From Otis tarda (lineage: Eukaryota > Chordata > Aves > Otidiformes > Otididae), in NCBI GenBank assembly GCA_026413225.1, contig CM048552.1, positions 190,312,053 through 190,376,052 of the forward strand: a stretch of 64,000 nucleotides of DNA. Direction: 5' to 3'. This document shows positions 12,701 through 25,100 of this stretch, in pieces. Every line of letters starts with the position of its first letter. Positions within the stretch are counted from its first letter, which is position 1. The notes under the pieces were generated by a model. The model had not been told where the DNA came from, made no database searches, and worked only from the letters and a program-made list of their open reading frames with translations. A program made the translations under genes and the position numbers.

Positions 12701-15700
12701 TCCATTGAGATTGCCAGCTTACGTCCTAGGTGAAGGATCTCTTTGCTTTCAAAGCAGGAATCAGCAATACTTGGGTTTTATTGTAATTATGTTTACAAGG
12801 CAGCAGTCAGCACTGGTTTTCTATTAGGTTAAGAGGAGCTGTTCTGGAAGTTTAAAGCCGCTTTAGGCTTGAGTTTTAACTATCCCAATACAAATGAAAT
12901 TGAACAAGTAGGATTTTATGACATGAATCCAAACCATACTACCATTCTACTTGGACACGTAACCATTGTAGCTAACCCTTCTAGTCATGTTGTCCAGTAT
13001 AACAAAATCCATGCCAGGACAGCTTCCTGAAAAACTTTTGCCAGGGAACAGTTTCAGTGCTAGGAGCACACTGTTTCTCCTAGCTGAACAGTTATTCAAG
13101 TGGTGGGAGCCTCTGCTTCTGTTTACTGAAGGCCTCACTGAGGACAGAAATTTTTCATTATCCTGCTTTTTTGTAGCTACTCAGGGAAGTTTCTGCCTGT
13201 GTATGTTTACCACATCTGCTGGAGAACCCTAATACCGTCAAGCATTGAACAGCTGCTTCCTGGGCTCTTCTCTGGGCTGCAGACAGAGCAAAACTATGGA
13301 ACTGGAGCTGAAAATTGTCAGTGTTTAGGAAAATCTCCAAGAATGGTTTGTCATTAAATGCAGATCAAGTGACTTTATTATAATTGCACACTGCTATTGT
13401 GGACTTCTGACATTCTTTAAATCTCGCTTGCCTATGTAGTAAGGGGACCATATGGTGACTTGTTTCCTGGGTAGTTAGGAAGATTATTTATTTTTCAAGA
13501 TGCATCTTAACATTTTAGGTTTGCAAGCTTTTTTAAAAAAAAAGGAAAAAAAATAGGCTGGACCATCCAGTAGACTAATTTTTAGTTAGACTAGGCTAAA
13601 CAGATCCAGTCAGAAATAAAAATGTACCTTTTTGATGACAAACCAAAGATTTGCTGGTGTATTCTTCTAGGGTTTTTTTTTTTATTAAAGCACCTTTATT
13701 TGTATGTTGATTTTACTATGCAATAATTAGAACCACCTCTTCCACCTGCACATATCGGAGGTTGGGCTATTCCTACACCACCTCTGCATTGTTTCACTGG
13801 AATTTTTTTCCTTTCCAATGTGCTTTTTGATGGGTTAAACCTTTGCTGAAATTATTTTTCATATACACATACTGATGGTAATTTTCTTTGGGTGATGCTA
13901 CTCTTAAATCTTAGAAACAACTTGTCAGATTGCAAGGTTTAGATTTTTGGAGTCTTGGAAAGAAGACAAGACTGTTGGGTAATTTTTTTTAAGGAAGGCA
14001 TATGGAGTGATGGTGTAAAGTGCTATGCAAGAGAGTATTCTTCCAAATTTGTATGCCAAGTAGCTGCTACCATTGATTTATTAATGTGTTGCTGTGATTC
14101 AGTGCCATCTTTTGGAAAATCAAACCATGGCTTTGGGGTACTTCTAGAGATCTGCACAGTTTATCTTGTCAAAGAGTATGAGGCAGTTTTCTCTCAAGAC
14201 CCAAACTAGTTGCCACTTTTCTTTGAAGGCATGTGTAGGAGTTGAAGGGATTTTTGGATTTTGGATTTAAACCAGAAGCAGAAAGTTTTCTTAGAGAGGA
14301 CTTCTGGAGATGTATGGGACCAGGAATGCCACCCAGATTGGACACGGAGCTGTTCTTCAACCACAGGACTGGCAGTGCTTTGGACTGAGTTGAAGTGCAG
14401 GCAGTATGGCTACAGAATAATCATAATTAGAAGCTCTTTGGAACAGAACTGCAGCTCTCTGTTAATCCTTTGCACTTCTTAATGTTTTTGTAAGCTACAG
14501 TGAACACTGCTGCAGATTAGCCTTGCTGCAGCTTTCTGCACTGGCAGCTCTGCTTTTCAAGCTGATATTCAGAGTCTTGCCTTGGTAAAAAGCATAAGTC
14601 ATTTGTGTGCATAGGGCTTAGAGAGACCCTAAGGAGAGCCACAGTTTCTAAAGTCTTACAGACCTCCCATTTGATGGACTAGTTTAATAGATAGACACCC
14701 AGCATAGCTCAACACCAAGGGTGAGGATTTGGGGTTAGTGATCTTGCCTAAGTTGTATGGTAGTCATTACTCCAACATCTTTCATACATAAATCCACTGC
14801 ATTTAATGTTCTGGGTTTTTTTAATGTGTTTTTTTTTTAAAAAAAAAAACCCAACCTGTCACATTTTTGTCATTGTTTTGGGAACTCTGTGGATTAATTT
14901 TTTCTAGGTATTATTTCTGGCCTATAAGGTTGTCTTTTTAGCCTTCAGAACTGCTGCAGTTGCAGCTGTAAAAGTGATGGCTATGACTGCACCAAGTGAC
15001 TCAGTGGGTTGCAGCAGTTGATCGTAAGCTGCCCTTGTGCATCCGTTTTGAGGCAGTGCCATGTTTTAGAGCTTGGAAGTCTTCCATTTCATCTATACTC
15101 TCTTGTTCTGACTATGGACAGCAGAAGTAGAAAAGTCCTGGTAGACTGTTAGATGTTCAAATGTATGAAAAATGTGTGGTCTGCTAAAATACCTTTTTAT
15201 TTTTACCTTGTCACGTGATATCTGTTTGTATTAGTGATCACTGTTGACTCCCCTAGGACAAACATAATTTGAGACCATCAGAAATAATAGTATTTTTCAA
15301 GTATCCATAAGCTGGAGCTGACGATATACTTTGCAGCATTTTTTTAAGACTTCTTCCTGAGAGCTAAGCATTTTGAATTGATTTTAAAGGTACTATTAGA
15401 GGGTAATTACTAGTGGAAGTTCCAAGTAAAATGGACATTTCCATTATTCAGGCTTCTTGTAGGAGGCAAAGCTGTGGAGGAGGGATGGTTGTATTGGTAA
15501 TTATTATTTATTGAAGACAGTATAAAAATAGATAAAATGCTTTACAAAGTTACATATGGTGAATTTTGTAGCATTTGAAAGAAACATAGGCTGTATACAC
15601 CGTTACTTTAAACGTAAGCTTCAACTTTAATCCTGATAATGCAGGCATTCATACAGAATGATAGTGGGAGATACACAGCATTAATTAGAGAGAAATATAA

Positions 15701-15956
15701 AAAGGATATAGAACGCAGGTTGGTTAATTTGAAAAGGAATCTTACCTTAAAACTTCCTAAAATTGCTGGAAACCAGTGGCTGAGCGGGTTATTGGAGTAC
15801 CATTCACAGGACAAGACACATGTCATGAAAGATCAAGAAAAGAAGACAAAGCTTGGGCGAAAGATAGAACAGGAAGAATTCTGTGCAGAGATGCTGACAG
15901 GTTTTAGGTGGAAGTGAGCAGGTAATAGGGGAATAAAGGAACTTGAAGAAGGACTT
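9761..15956. other. Unique intron sequence with a small CpG-dense spot
   Basis: No exon or recognisable mobile element was seen apart from the T10A11 tract. A CpG-dense spot of about 120 bases lies at 12580-12700. The open frame at 15639-15917 just before the LTR is lysine-rich because the DNA is A-rich, and it resembles no family I know. Confidence 0.65.
14829..14849. repeat. T10A11 self-complementary tract
   Basis: Ten T are followed directly by eleven A, a perfect palindromic junction. It may be polymorphic in length. Confidence 0.9.
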
Positions 15957-16935
15957 TGTTCTGGTTTTGTTTAGTGGGGGAGGGGGGCGGCCTAAGTTGG
16001 TAGCTTATGTAGGAAACTGCTGGAAGTTGCTCCCCTTTGTTCCGCGGACTCGGACGAGCCTAGGGCAGACCCGCTGCTGGCCAAGGCCGAGCCAATTGGT
16101 AGCAGAATGTTCCCTGATAACGCTTCTGCGGTAATGCATTTAAGAAGGGGGAAACAGAAAAAAAAAAAGAAGGAGAAGATGTGAAGAAACTGAGCTGGGG
16201 CAGAGAGGGGGGAGGCGCGAGCCTTGTGGGCCTTGCAGGCCTCACCCTCTGGCCTCCCGCTGGGCGGCCAACTGGGCCCAACTCGGCCCGGCCCAGCTGC
16301 AAGAAGTGGAGAGGAGATGAGATGGGTGATGTGAAGAGATTCTGAGAGGCGTCTGCTAGCCTGTTGTGAAGAACTTTTCTTGTGAGAGGAATGGCTGCAG
16401 ACGCCAAGGTCAGTGAAGAAGGAGGGGAAGCAGTAATGCTCCTCCTGGCCAAGATTCCCCTGCAGCCTGTGGTGACGACCATGGTGGAGCAGATTGTCCC
16501 CCTGCAGCCCATGGAGGTCCACGGAGGAGCAGAAATTCACCTGCAGCCCATGGAGGACCCCACATCGGGGGAGATGGATGCCTGAAGGCAGCTGTGGCCT
16601 GTGAAGGGCCACTGGGGCAGCTGTTTTGGAGGGACTGCACCCTGTGGAAGAGATGACCCACGCTGGAGAAGTTTCACAAAGGACTGTGGCCCATGGGAGG
16701 GACCCCATGTTGGAGCAGGGGAGAAATGCGAGGAGTTCTTCCCCCAACGATGAAGCAGCGGTGTAAAACAACGTGTGATGGACTGACCATAATGGTAATT
16801 TTAAGGATTTCTCCCTGTCCTTATCTCAAACCTCGAGTCTTTTTCCTTATATTATCTCTCCCTATTCTCTCGGAGGGTGGGGGGAGTGAAAGAGAGACTG
16901 CGTAGTTTGGTCCTGATCAGGGCTAAACTATGACA
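15957..16935 (+). mobile_element. Solo LTR of an endogenous retrovirus (avian, ERVL-like)
   Basis: The element starts TGTTCTGG and ends ACTATGACA, the TG...CA form of LTR ends. It is flanked by GACTT (15952-15956) and AACTT (16936-16940), a probable 5-bp target duplication with one mismatch. The interior is much richer in G+C than its surroundings and contains a block of related 40-50 bp units built on 'ctgcagcccatggagg...ggagcag'. It ends with a T-rich part followed by a GGGGGGAGTGAAAGAGAG-type segment. I recognise this pattern from LTRs widespread in neoavian birds. There are no gag, pol or env remains, so this looks like a recombined solo LTR. The family name and the orientation are inferred. 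Open frames inside it (259 codons on the - strand at 15992-16771 and shorter ones) are by-products of base composition. Confidence 0.8.
16457..16720 (+). repeat. Degenerate minisatellite inside the LTR (about six units of 40-50 bp)
   Basis: Units begin at about 16457, 16501, 16541, 16581, 16631 and 16681. Each has a 'ctgcagcc' or 'gactg(c/t)' start, a 'catggagg' or 'gtggaag' middle and a 'ggagcag' or 'ggagaag' end. The first three are most alike and the later ones more diverged. Such arrays are part of the LTR family and not a separate insertion. Confidence 0.75.
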
Positions 16936-18832
16936 AACTTTAATATGGATTTTAGTTTGAGGTAATGCAGTAATCCAAGCTGAAGACCTTCACCTCTGTG
17001 GTATTTCTGCATGCAGAAGATTTGTCTCCGAGGTGGCAAGTTCTTAAGGGATGGATGTAGGGTTAATGAAGGCTAAAACAGTTTAGTTTGGATTCTAGAA
17101 GTCAGAAGTTCAGACCAGGCCAAGATTAAATGAAAGCTAAGCCTGGAGTACAGATGATTTCAAGATTTTAAAGGTTTTTGGATTATATGAATTAGAGTCA
17201 CTAGGAGGAGGCTGTATACCAACTATGCTGAGATAATAGATTATTTTCACTACAGAGATGTTTCACTACCATCACACTTGAAGCTACAGTAAAGAATGGT
17301 AACAGGCAATTAAAAGGAAAATGTCTCAAAATAAAATTATTGGCCTCTGCATTGGTTAAAAAACCAGAAGATTAACCATTCCTGACTATCATCTGCCTTT
17401 CTTTTCTTTATTTTTCCCTGTTTTATAGTTTTCTTCAACAGAAATGTCATCCTCCACATCTTTTTGTAGGTCTTAGTACTTTTGCAGGTTTTTTTGAATG
17501 TAGACTAAGTTTCCAGGAAGAGATAAGCCATGCCTTCTCAGTGCTGTTAGCCAAATAAAAAATACTTTTATTCATTTTCTAAGACATTACAAAAATTATG
17601 TATGAATTATGTATGTAACTTGTCTTTGTTGTCTGCCTTCTTTATGAAACAAAGTTTGTTATTGATATTCCTCAGTCTATGCACGTGCTTGTGTTGGTTT
17701 TGAGACAGGTAAAACCCTAGGTGGTTTCATCTGTTCTTTGGCACGTCTTGATGTGCATTCTAGAAACACATGAAGTTCTTTTACTAAGCTGTTGATGACC
17801 AGTTTACTGCTTCAAGCAGCGTTTGTTCATATTCTGTGGAGCACTGGTGAAAAGTCAGTCCATGGCAAGGTGAGAACAGCTTCTTGGCTTTAATGAAAAA
17901 TAGCAGTGTAAGTCCAGGTCTTGTTTTGTTTTCGGTTGTTTTCGGTTTTCCTCATGCTTTACAAGATCAAGAAACATTTCTTAGAAAAAGTGTCTTCCTT
18001 CAGAAAGTAGTGCTGTAGATAAAGCACTGGACCAGGCGAAATATGGGAAACTTCGTGACACATACTTCCTTAAGAAATCAGTTAATCTGTCTTTCTGTTT
18101 CCTAAGTGACATATTATGTATATAAAAGGTAAACTTTACAAACCAGGGGCTGTCCTGTATATTTCTATCAGAATTTAAAATACTGTCATAATATAAAAAA
18201 CAATTAACGCATTTCTGGTTCACTGCAGTTCTAAGTTAGGGGTTTTTTTGCCTTCTCTCCTATATGGGCTTGTTGCCCTGAACCCACATGCGAAATGAAT
18301 GTAAACTGTTCTCAGGTAATATTTAGGAATGTTGTTCTCTGACCAGATTCCATTTTTATAAAGCATAATGGAGGTAGATTATTTAGGACTACTTTTTCTA
18401 GTGCTCAGCTCAGCTGTACACTGAAGTGTGCAACTCCAAGAGCTTTTTTCAGGGCTGTCCAGAGTGCAACAGAACACATTAGGGCTTCTGCCCACCACCT
18501 GTCTTTTCACCACTGCAGCATTTTGCAAAACAAGCCTGGCCCTTTGTTTAGCACAGGACGGATCTCCATCACTGTGATCCTCTCAGGCTGGGCCAGGGGC
18601 TGCAGTGTTGCCCATGGAAATCTTCTGTAACCTGAGTTGGGGACTAAAACAAGTTATAAGAAAATAAAAACCTATTGTGAAGTGTAATTCCTGACTAAAC
18701 CCCCCCTCTTTTCTTTAGTAGCTTAAAGAGGTTCTGTTCTGGTGTGTGGCTTTAAAGTGTGTTGGGTATCGTAAGGACTCGCCTCATAGTTCGAATTGTA
18801 GAGTTGATTGCACTGTTTCTGCTAAAATATGA

Positions 18833-18970
18833 CATAGAATCATAGTTAGGGTTGGAAGGGACCCTCAAGGGTCATCTAGTCCAACCTCCCTGCTAGGAGC
18901 AGGGACATCTCCAACTAGATCAGGTTGCTCAGAGCTCCATCCAACCTGGCCTTGAATGCTTCCAGACATC
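18833..18970 (-). mobile_element. CR1 LINE, 3'-end fragment
   Basis: Read on the + strand it begins CATAGAATCATAGTTAGGGTTGGAAGGGACC and continues with 'catctagtccaacctccctgc' and 'ccttgaatgcttccag'. This is the reverse complement of the CR1 3' end. The copy is severely 5'-truncated, as is usual for CR1, and only modestly diverged. Confidence 0.93.
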
Positions 18971-19740
18971 TGTGACTTATATTTAAGGTGGTGCAAAAGT
19001 TGTGTTTCATGTTCAAATTATCAGTTTTACATGATTTGTTAAGACTGTCCATTAAAGTTTCTCTTTCCCATCATCCTACGTTCTACAAACCTAAACTTTG
19101 GAAAATTTTTATCTTTGTTCTTTCTGAAACCAAATAAAATCACAATTAAAAGCTGTTAGCTGAGAGCTACTATTGAATGTCATGATCTCTAGAGTTAAAA
19201 AATTCTCTCTAATTTTTGTAGTATGTAAAAATCCGGAGTAAAACAGGCACTGGGATGTCACCGTGAGTGTTGACATGTATCATAGTCTCCAGTCAATCTC
19301 TTCACTCAGGTCATTAGTGCTGTCAACAACACCTGTGTTTATAGGCTTTTCTCTTACTTGGAGCTCTGATGAGCTCAGCTCAAATACATGGAGTATATAA
19401 ATCTAACTGTTAATGGAAATGTTCAGAAATTTTGTGAGCCCATCTTTTGACTGTTGTGTTCTTCTGATGTTGCTGGATCTGTCTAACTGAGTTACCCTGC
19501 CTTGTTCTGCTCTATGAAGAAGATCCAAACAAAATGTCATTTCTGCTTCCTATGTCTTCCCTTCCCCTGGAACTAAAATAAATGCTGCAGTATAGTGTGT
19601 GTCAGTTACATAAACACTGTCCTTCATCTGGTTAATTTTACTTCCCTTCCCAGCTTCCTACCCATCTCTTCACTGTCTCCAGGTAGAAGCATTTGTACCT
19701 GTACTTTTTATCCGTAAGGTAGTTAATTATGGCCTAACAT

Positions 19741-20060
19741 CTAAGAAGCAGGAATGCAACTAGAATAATTGCTCGTATGCATTATTGTGGAAAGGTCTTG
19801 AAATGTGTGCCAACCTAATTTAAATGCCTTGCAAATAGGTTGTGTGCGCGATGTTGCAGATACACAATTACTTGGCATACAGCAGCAGCTTAGTGATACG
19901 ATGTTGGAGCTTGGCTTAATTTCAACTTGTGCATTATTATCCTGGATCATGCTGATATGCCAATTGTCTTGCATTCCAAGTGACAGCAGCTGAATGCTTT
20001 TGAAATACGAGGACGATTCTCTAATGCAAAAGAATTTTTCTGTGCAATTCTAGCACAAAG
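19741..20060. promoter_or_regulatory. Candidate conserved non-coding element / enhancer
   Basis: The block is free of repeats and dense in homeodomain- and POU-like words (ATGCATTATT, TTGCAAAT, TAATTT, GCATTATTATCC) and NFI-type TTGGCA. It keeps several CpGs (GTGCGCGATG, ATACGAGGACGA) in otherwise CpG-poor DNA. No long frame spans it. Conservation cannot be measured here, so this is texture-based inference. Confidence 0.28.
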
Positions 20061-21661
20061 ATTTTAGTAACTTGTAGGTGTCAATGGAATGATAAGAGAT
20101 GTACATGTAATTCCAGAATTTTTTTAAACCACATTAAATCTACTTTTCATGTAAATTCACTTCAGATCATACAGTGCGTTTCAGCAGAGAGACTTCTGGT
20201 AACCAACCAGAAATTTAAGATCAGGGTTTGTTGTTGCTACTGTTCTTCTGAAAGTTCTCGTGGGATACAGAATGGGTATGGACCACTCCACTACTCATAA
20301 ATACACCATTGCATACCTGTCCAGGTCTGTTAGCTGGGACACAGGTGTCAAATATATCAATATCTATTTAGGAAAGAGTAATCTACAGTCCAAGGAGCAA
20401 AGAGACATTCCACTGTATGTTGGCTGTGTCAAGTGTGGTGGCTACTTGCTCCATCTGTGTGCTTCAGAAGGGTCAATCTGAATTTGGTATACCATGTACA
20501 CTGTGGCATCTTGCAGGATGTCACATTGCTTGTGGTGACTCAAAGACCAATCTCACTAGCAGTAGAAAGGTCTTTATTTTCAGTTTTTTTAAAAAATTGT
20601 TCTTACTGACTATTTGAATTTTATTTATAATCACAGAACTTTACAAATTTGGAGATAAATACAAGTACTGTGCTATTTTTTTAAAATTGGTAATGTGCTG
20701 CATTTTGAAAATCATTATTGGAATAAACCTTGGAATAAGCAAGTTAAAATAATGATAAATAACAAAATAATAAATAGTAATTTAAAAGGTAAAAGAAAAA
20801 AAAAAAGGTGACCTGTTAATTCATTTGATTAATACAGGTAATGGCAGCAGTTTCAACTAGAATTAGGACTGTAGTGAAAGAATGTAGAAAAAAAATTCCC
20901 ATTAATAAGATTCAGGAAGCAAAGCTGCATCGTTCACATACTCAAAATGTATGCATAAGTCTGTTTTACAGACAGAAAAGATGATAAATTTGAGACACTT
21001 AAAGTTGCCATATGAGTAAAAAAACCAGGAGAATCTGTCAATCCTCTCTCTCTGTTTAGGAATGCTTGCATTTGTGAAAGGACATATCTACTTTTGTTTT
21101 GGCTTTGGGATGTCAAGTGTTCCTCAGGATTGAGACATTTAAGGAGATAATTGGGGGTATAGCAAGGAGGACTCATAAACAAGAGAGACAGAAATTGCCA
21201 ACCAACAGAGATGAAACCAGTAGTATCATATGGAATTTTACTTGATCAATATAGGAGTCCCAGTACAGGATGCAGGAAAAATGCTGTGGCTTAAAGCAGG
21301 AAAAGCATACTGTCATACCCCAGTCAGTTTATATTTTCTGAGTGTTTCCACCCTGAGCATTGATGAGAAGATGTAGTCATTTGGTGCTACTGGGTAAGGA
21401 AAAACAACGAGTTTTAGTAGATACAGAAGAAAGATTTGCCTACGTTAAAGGACTGCCTTTCAGCAGCTCTTTTTTCCAACAAGATTTTCATGTTAAAATT
21501 TACAGCTGAATGAAGACTTTTCAGTAGGTAGTTGTTACTGCAGATAGGAAGGAATGGTCCTCCTAAATGTGCAATTTCTGTCACAGAGACAATTAATGTA
21601 CTTCAGAATACATTTGCCAGAACTTCAGAATCAGTACTGGCTTTTCATTTATTTTCCACTT

Positions 21662-21692
21662 TTGTATTGCTCTTATAATGAGAGCAATACAA
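21662..21692. repeat. Perfect 12-bp inverted repeat with 7-base spacer
   Basis: TTGTATTGCTCT (21662-21673), spacer TATAATG, then AGAGCAATACAA (21681-21692). The arms are perfectly complementary. It lies about 85 bases before the CR1 fragment at 21775. The stem is too short for a microRNA precursor, and no target duplication or transposase remains identify a transposon. Confidence 0.85.
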
Positions 21693-21774
21693 GTTGACAT
21701 ACTTGTTTTTCTTTATATAGCCTGCAGCTTTCAAAGCTCTCGCTGTTGTAAAGTTCATCACAGAACTGACCCAA

Positions 21775-22196
21775 GCTGATCTGGAGCACAAGTCTTATGA
21801 GGAGTGGCTGACGGAACTGGGATTGTGTAGTCTAGAGGAGAGGAATCTGAAGGGAGACCTCATTGCTCTCTACAACTACCTGAAAGGAGATTGTAGGGAG
21901 GTGGGCGTTGGTCTCTTCTCCCAAGTAACTAGTGCTAAGATGAGACAAAATGGCCTCCAGTTGTGACAGGGGAGGTTTAGATTGGATGTTAGGAAACACT
22001 TCTTTACTGAAAGAGTGATCAGGCACTGGAATAGTCTGCCAAAGGAAGTGGTGGAGTCACCATCCCTGGAGGTGTTCAAAAACCATGTACATGTGGCACT
22101 TCAGGCCATGGTTTAGTGGACATGGTAGTGTTAGGTTGATGGTTGGACTTGATGATCTTAGAGGTCTCTTCCAACCTTAAAGGTTCTAAAATTCTC
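21775..22196 (+). mobile_element. CR1 LINE, 5'-truncated 3' end (about 420 bp)
   Basis: The sequence from 'ctggagcacaagtcttatgagg' to 'cttccaaccttaaagg' follows the CR1 3' region in the sense direction. It includes the diagnostic stretches 'aggaaacacttctttactgaaagagtg', 'aggcactggaatagtctgcc' and 'ggttggacttgatgatctta'. The terminal ATTCTATG repeat is decayed to 'ttctaaaattct'. Short open frames on the - strand here are artefacts. Confidence 0.93.
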
Positions 22197-25100
22197 TGGA
22201 AAGGGACTATATAGTGAAGGTTGTGGTTTCGTATGAGAGAGACAGTTGATCTTGAGAGGCAAAGGTGCATGTGCAGGGCAGCTTTTTCAGCAAGGGGCGG
22301 CCAACAGAAAACATTACTGTAGTGAGATCGGATGGCACTACATTACCTTGCCTCAAGACTGAAATACAAAAATTAATTTGAAGCCATGTGCTGTAAGAAA
22401 TGCATATTAAAGCCATCAAGTATCTTTAGTCTTTCTTGGTAGGGCAGCCAGTTACCAGGGAGAGAAGCTATCGAGTACTTCAGAGTGTGGAAGTAATTTG
22501 GTACTGCAGGGACAGGCATGGTGTAAGTTAGCATTAAGAGCTGGAAGTGATGGCTGTGGTGAAGCCTGGTGGGAGGCTTCCTTGCTGCTCCGGTGGTGAT
22601 GCCTAGGACACTTAATACGACTCCCTTTTCCTCTTTTCTTGTTTTAAAAACAGTAAATGTTTCTTTCATGCTGCTCCTATTGCGAGTGGCTCATGAGCTC
22701 CTCTTCATTTGAGGACTGTAGCCCTTTCTTTCCAAGCAAAAAGAGAACAATTCTAGCCCTGTTCCCTGAGAAATCATCTCTACAAAACTCTGGGTAAATA
22801 TGAAACGTGAGCTTCCTGTTGGCTGCAGATGCTTTGTTTCTTCCTGGGGCTCGTGCAGTTTCTTTCCAGCCTTGCCTCACAAGACTTACGGCCTTCATTT
22901 TCCCTGGTGTATGTGCCCTTAACGAAGATAAAATGCCATTGCGTTCTTTCCTGATACCAAATCCGCGTGCCTGGTATTATTTAAATAACCCTTCTAAAAT
23001 AAATACTACTACAGTGAATTTTCTTTTTAATGAACCACTGGAGAACTTTTAAGCTTTTCTGTCTAGTCAAATAAAAAAAAAAAAAGAAGATGAAATATCA
23101 ATCCATTTTTATCTCTTCTACAGCCCATTTTACAAACACTTTTAAATGGTGTTTACAAACATTGCACTACTGTCGATGCAACACATTGTTAAAAGGATAC
23201 GGTGCTGTGTAGAGGAAGAGTGGGGACAACGAAGCTATCCTCCAAGAGTTTGGGAAGAGTAATTTTAGTGGACACCAAGAGGTGAAATAGAAAGTGGATT
23301 AGGCATGGAGCTGAGCATAGGAATTCCAAGACTGAACACAGTAGGTAAATGCTTCCTGCCTGTGAACTTGGAGAAGGGCAGAAAATGGAGCAGTAGTTGC
23401 AGAGGCAGGAGAAACCAGGGTATCTGATTTTACCTTCCTTCTCTTCTTTCATTCTTTCTGGAATGCCCACTTCAGATCTTAAAATCAAAATCTTCTGTTC
23501 ACATGAGGTTAGTCTTTGCTCGCTGTTTAAACTCCTGCCTTTGACAGTGCTCCTTATAGAGGCTTCTCCATCTCAGCCTTGGAGCAGGCAGGCAGTGGTA
23601 GCTGGTTGCCTCCATTTCCCTGTTCCTATCTTCTCCAATAGACACCCCCACCCTCCTCACTCTTTATTTTTTATTAAACAGCTTGAGAACTTTCTGTTTA
23701 ACCTCTACCTTGGTTAATTTTTTTCCCTCAGCAAAAAGACAAGTAATTTGACTTTTGTATATTGTCCAATTTCTCTATAAGTATATCCATCCTTGCTGAT
23801 TGTCATGATTCACCTTGGTGTCCCCTATCAATCTGCTGCCTCTTATCCTGTCACTCATCTTCTCTGTAACTTGTAGTCCTTCAGTGCTGTTGTCTCCACT
23901 GCTGCTTTTGACTCTCCTTCCATTGGTTATCCTGTAAGGGCCATTTGATTAACTCTTTTCCCATTTAAAACTCCTTGATCAGTGTTCATTAAAAAGTAAT
24001 GTAACATTAAGAATCATGTGGCTGGCTTGGTTTTGGCTTTTAAATTAATTTCTCTGAACCTTTGTTATTTAGTTAGGTCTGAACTTTCTTTTTGATCTAA
24101 GATGGTGGTAAAGCTTAAGAATATCAGGAGATACTGATACAAGTGGAAAGTGAGGGAATATGCAGAGTTGAAAGCATTGATTGCTATAGCAGCAACAAAA
24201 AAGCTTTCCCAAATCTCTTTATAAATAGACTGCAATTCAGTTTTTAAACCTTAAAGGCGAGTATGATTTAAGCAGCTATGTATAGATAGATAGAAGTGGT
24301 AGCAGGAAGTTGTGGTGTACCAACTAGATATGGAAAAAAACACCCAAACCTGGTTTTTATTGGGAAAAAAATAGTGGGTTTTATTTTTTTTTTTATGGGA
24401 AGATACAGAAAAATGATAACTTGAAACAGTGTTTCAAAAATTGCATTTATTTTTTTGAACAGTGAATGTACTCTACCAGAACTGAATTTTTCTGTGATAA
24501 TGTTTGAAATAGACCATTACTCAGACACATGCCCTGTGCCAGCCATTCTACTTGTAAGCAATAAATCAGCTTATCTTGAACAAATTAGATCGGACAGCTG
24601 GCCTTTCATCACTGCCTATCAAATGAACATGTCAGACTGTTCAACTCATTAACCTGCTTAAGTCAGAATCCAGTCTGGGTTTCGTAGGAAGCGAGGTCAC
24701 GGAAGCCTTGCAGCATCAGTTCTTTAAGGAAGTTCCTAAGGGTTCTCCTTCTAGGAAGAAAGGTTTGAAATCTCCTTTCTACTCAACCCAAATCCTTTAA
24801 CCCTGTGGAGAAATTTGTGGGGCTGTCAGAATACTTTGGTGGTAGCGACAACAGGGAAATTCAAGCAAATGGCTTTCGAAAGATTTGTGTGTTCCTTGTT
24901 GTCCGGATCTGTAATTGTATCATTGTGGTTTAAGCTATTTAAAGAAAAATTGAAAATAAATTATTTTGGAAGCCAACCTGTAATTGCTGAACACAGAACA
25001 ACTTAGGCTGAGGTGTTTTAAATTGCAGGACCCGTTACTTGGACACTGGGTAATAGCATATGGATCAGTTGCTGCCTTTCTGTGGACAAATGCGAGTGGA

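Larger units (their letters stand above)
16936..21774. other. Unique intron sequence between LTR and CR1
   Basis: Apart from the CR1 fragment at 18833-18970, the candidate element at 19741-20060 and the inverted repeat at 21662-21692, nothing was recognised. Confidence 0.65.

Noticed and set aside
16382..16585. 67-codon + strand frame rich in 'LQPMEV'-like motifs
   Set aside because: The repeated residues simply reflect the LTR minisatellite units. There is no protein family match I know of.
15992..16771. 259-codon open frame on the - strand, the longest in the window
   Set aside because: It lies wholly inside the GC-rich LTR, overlaps open frames on both strands, and its composition follows the minisatellite units. 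No domain is recognisable.
18986..19010. AAGGTGGTGCAAAAGTTGTG, resembling a mariner-type terminal repeat
   Set aside because: No inverted partner or TA target duplication was found nearby. One short match is not enough.
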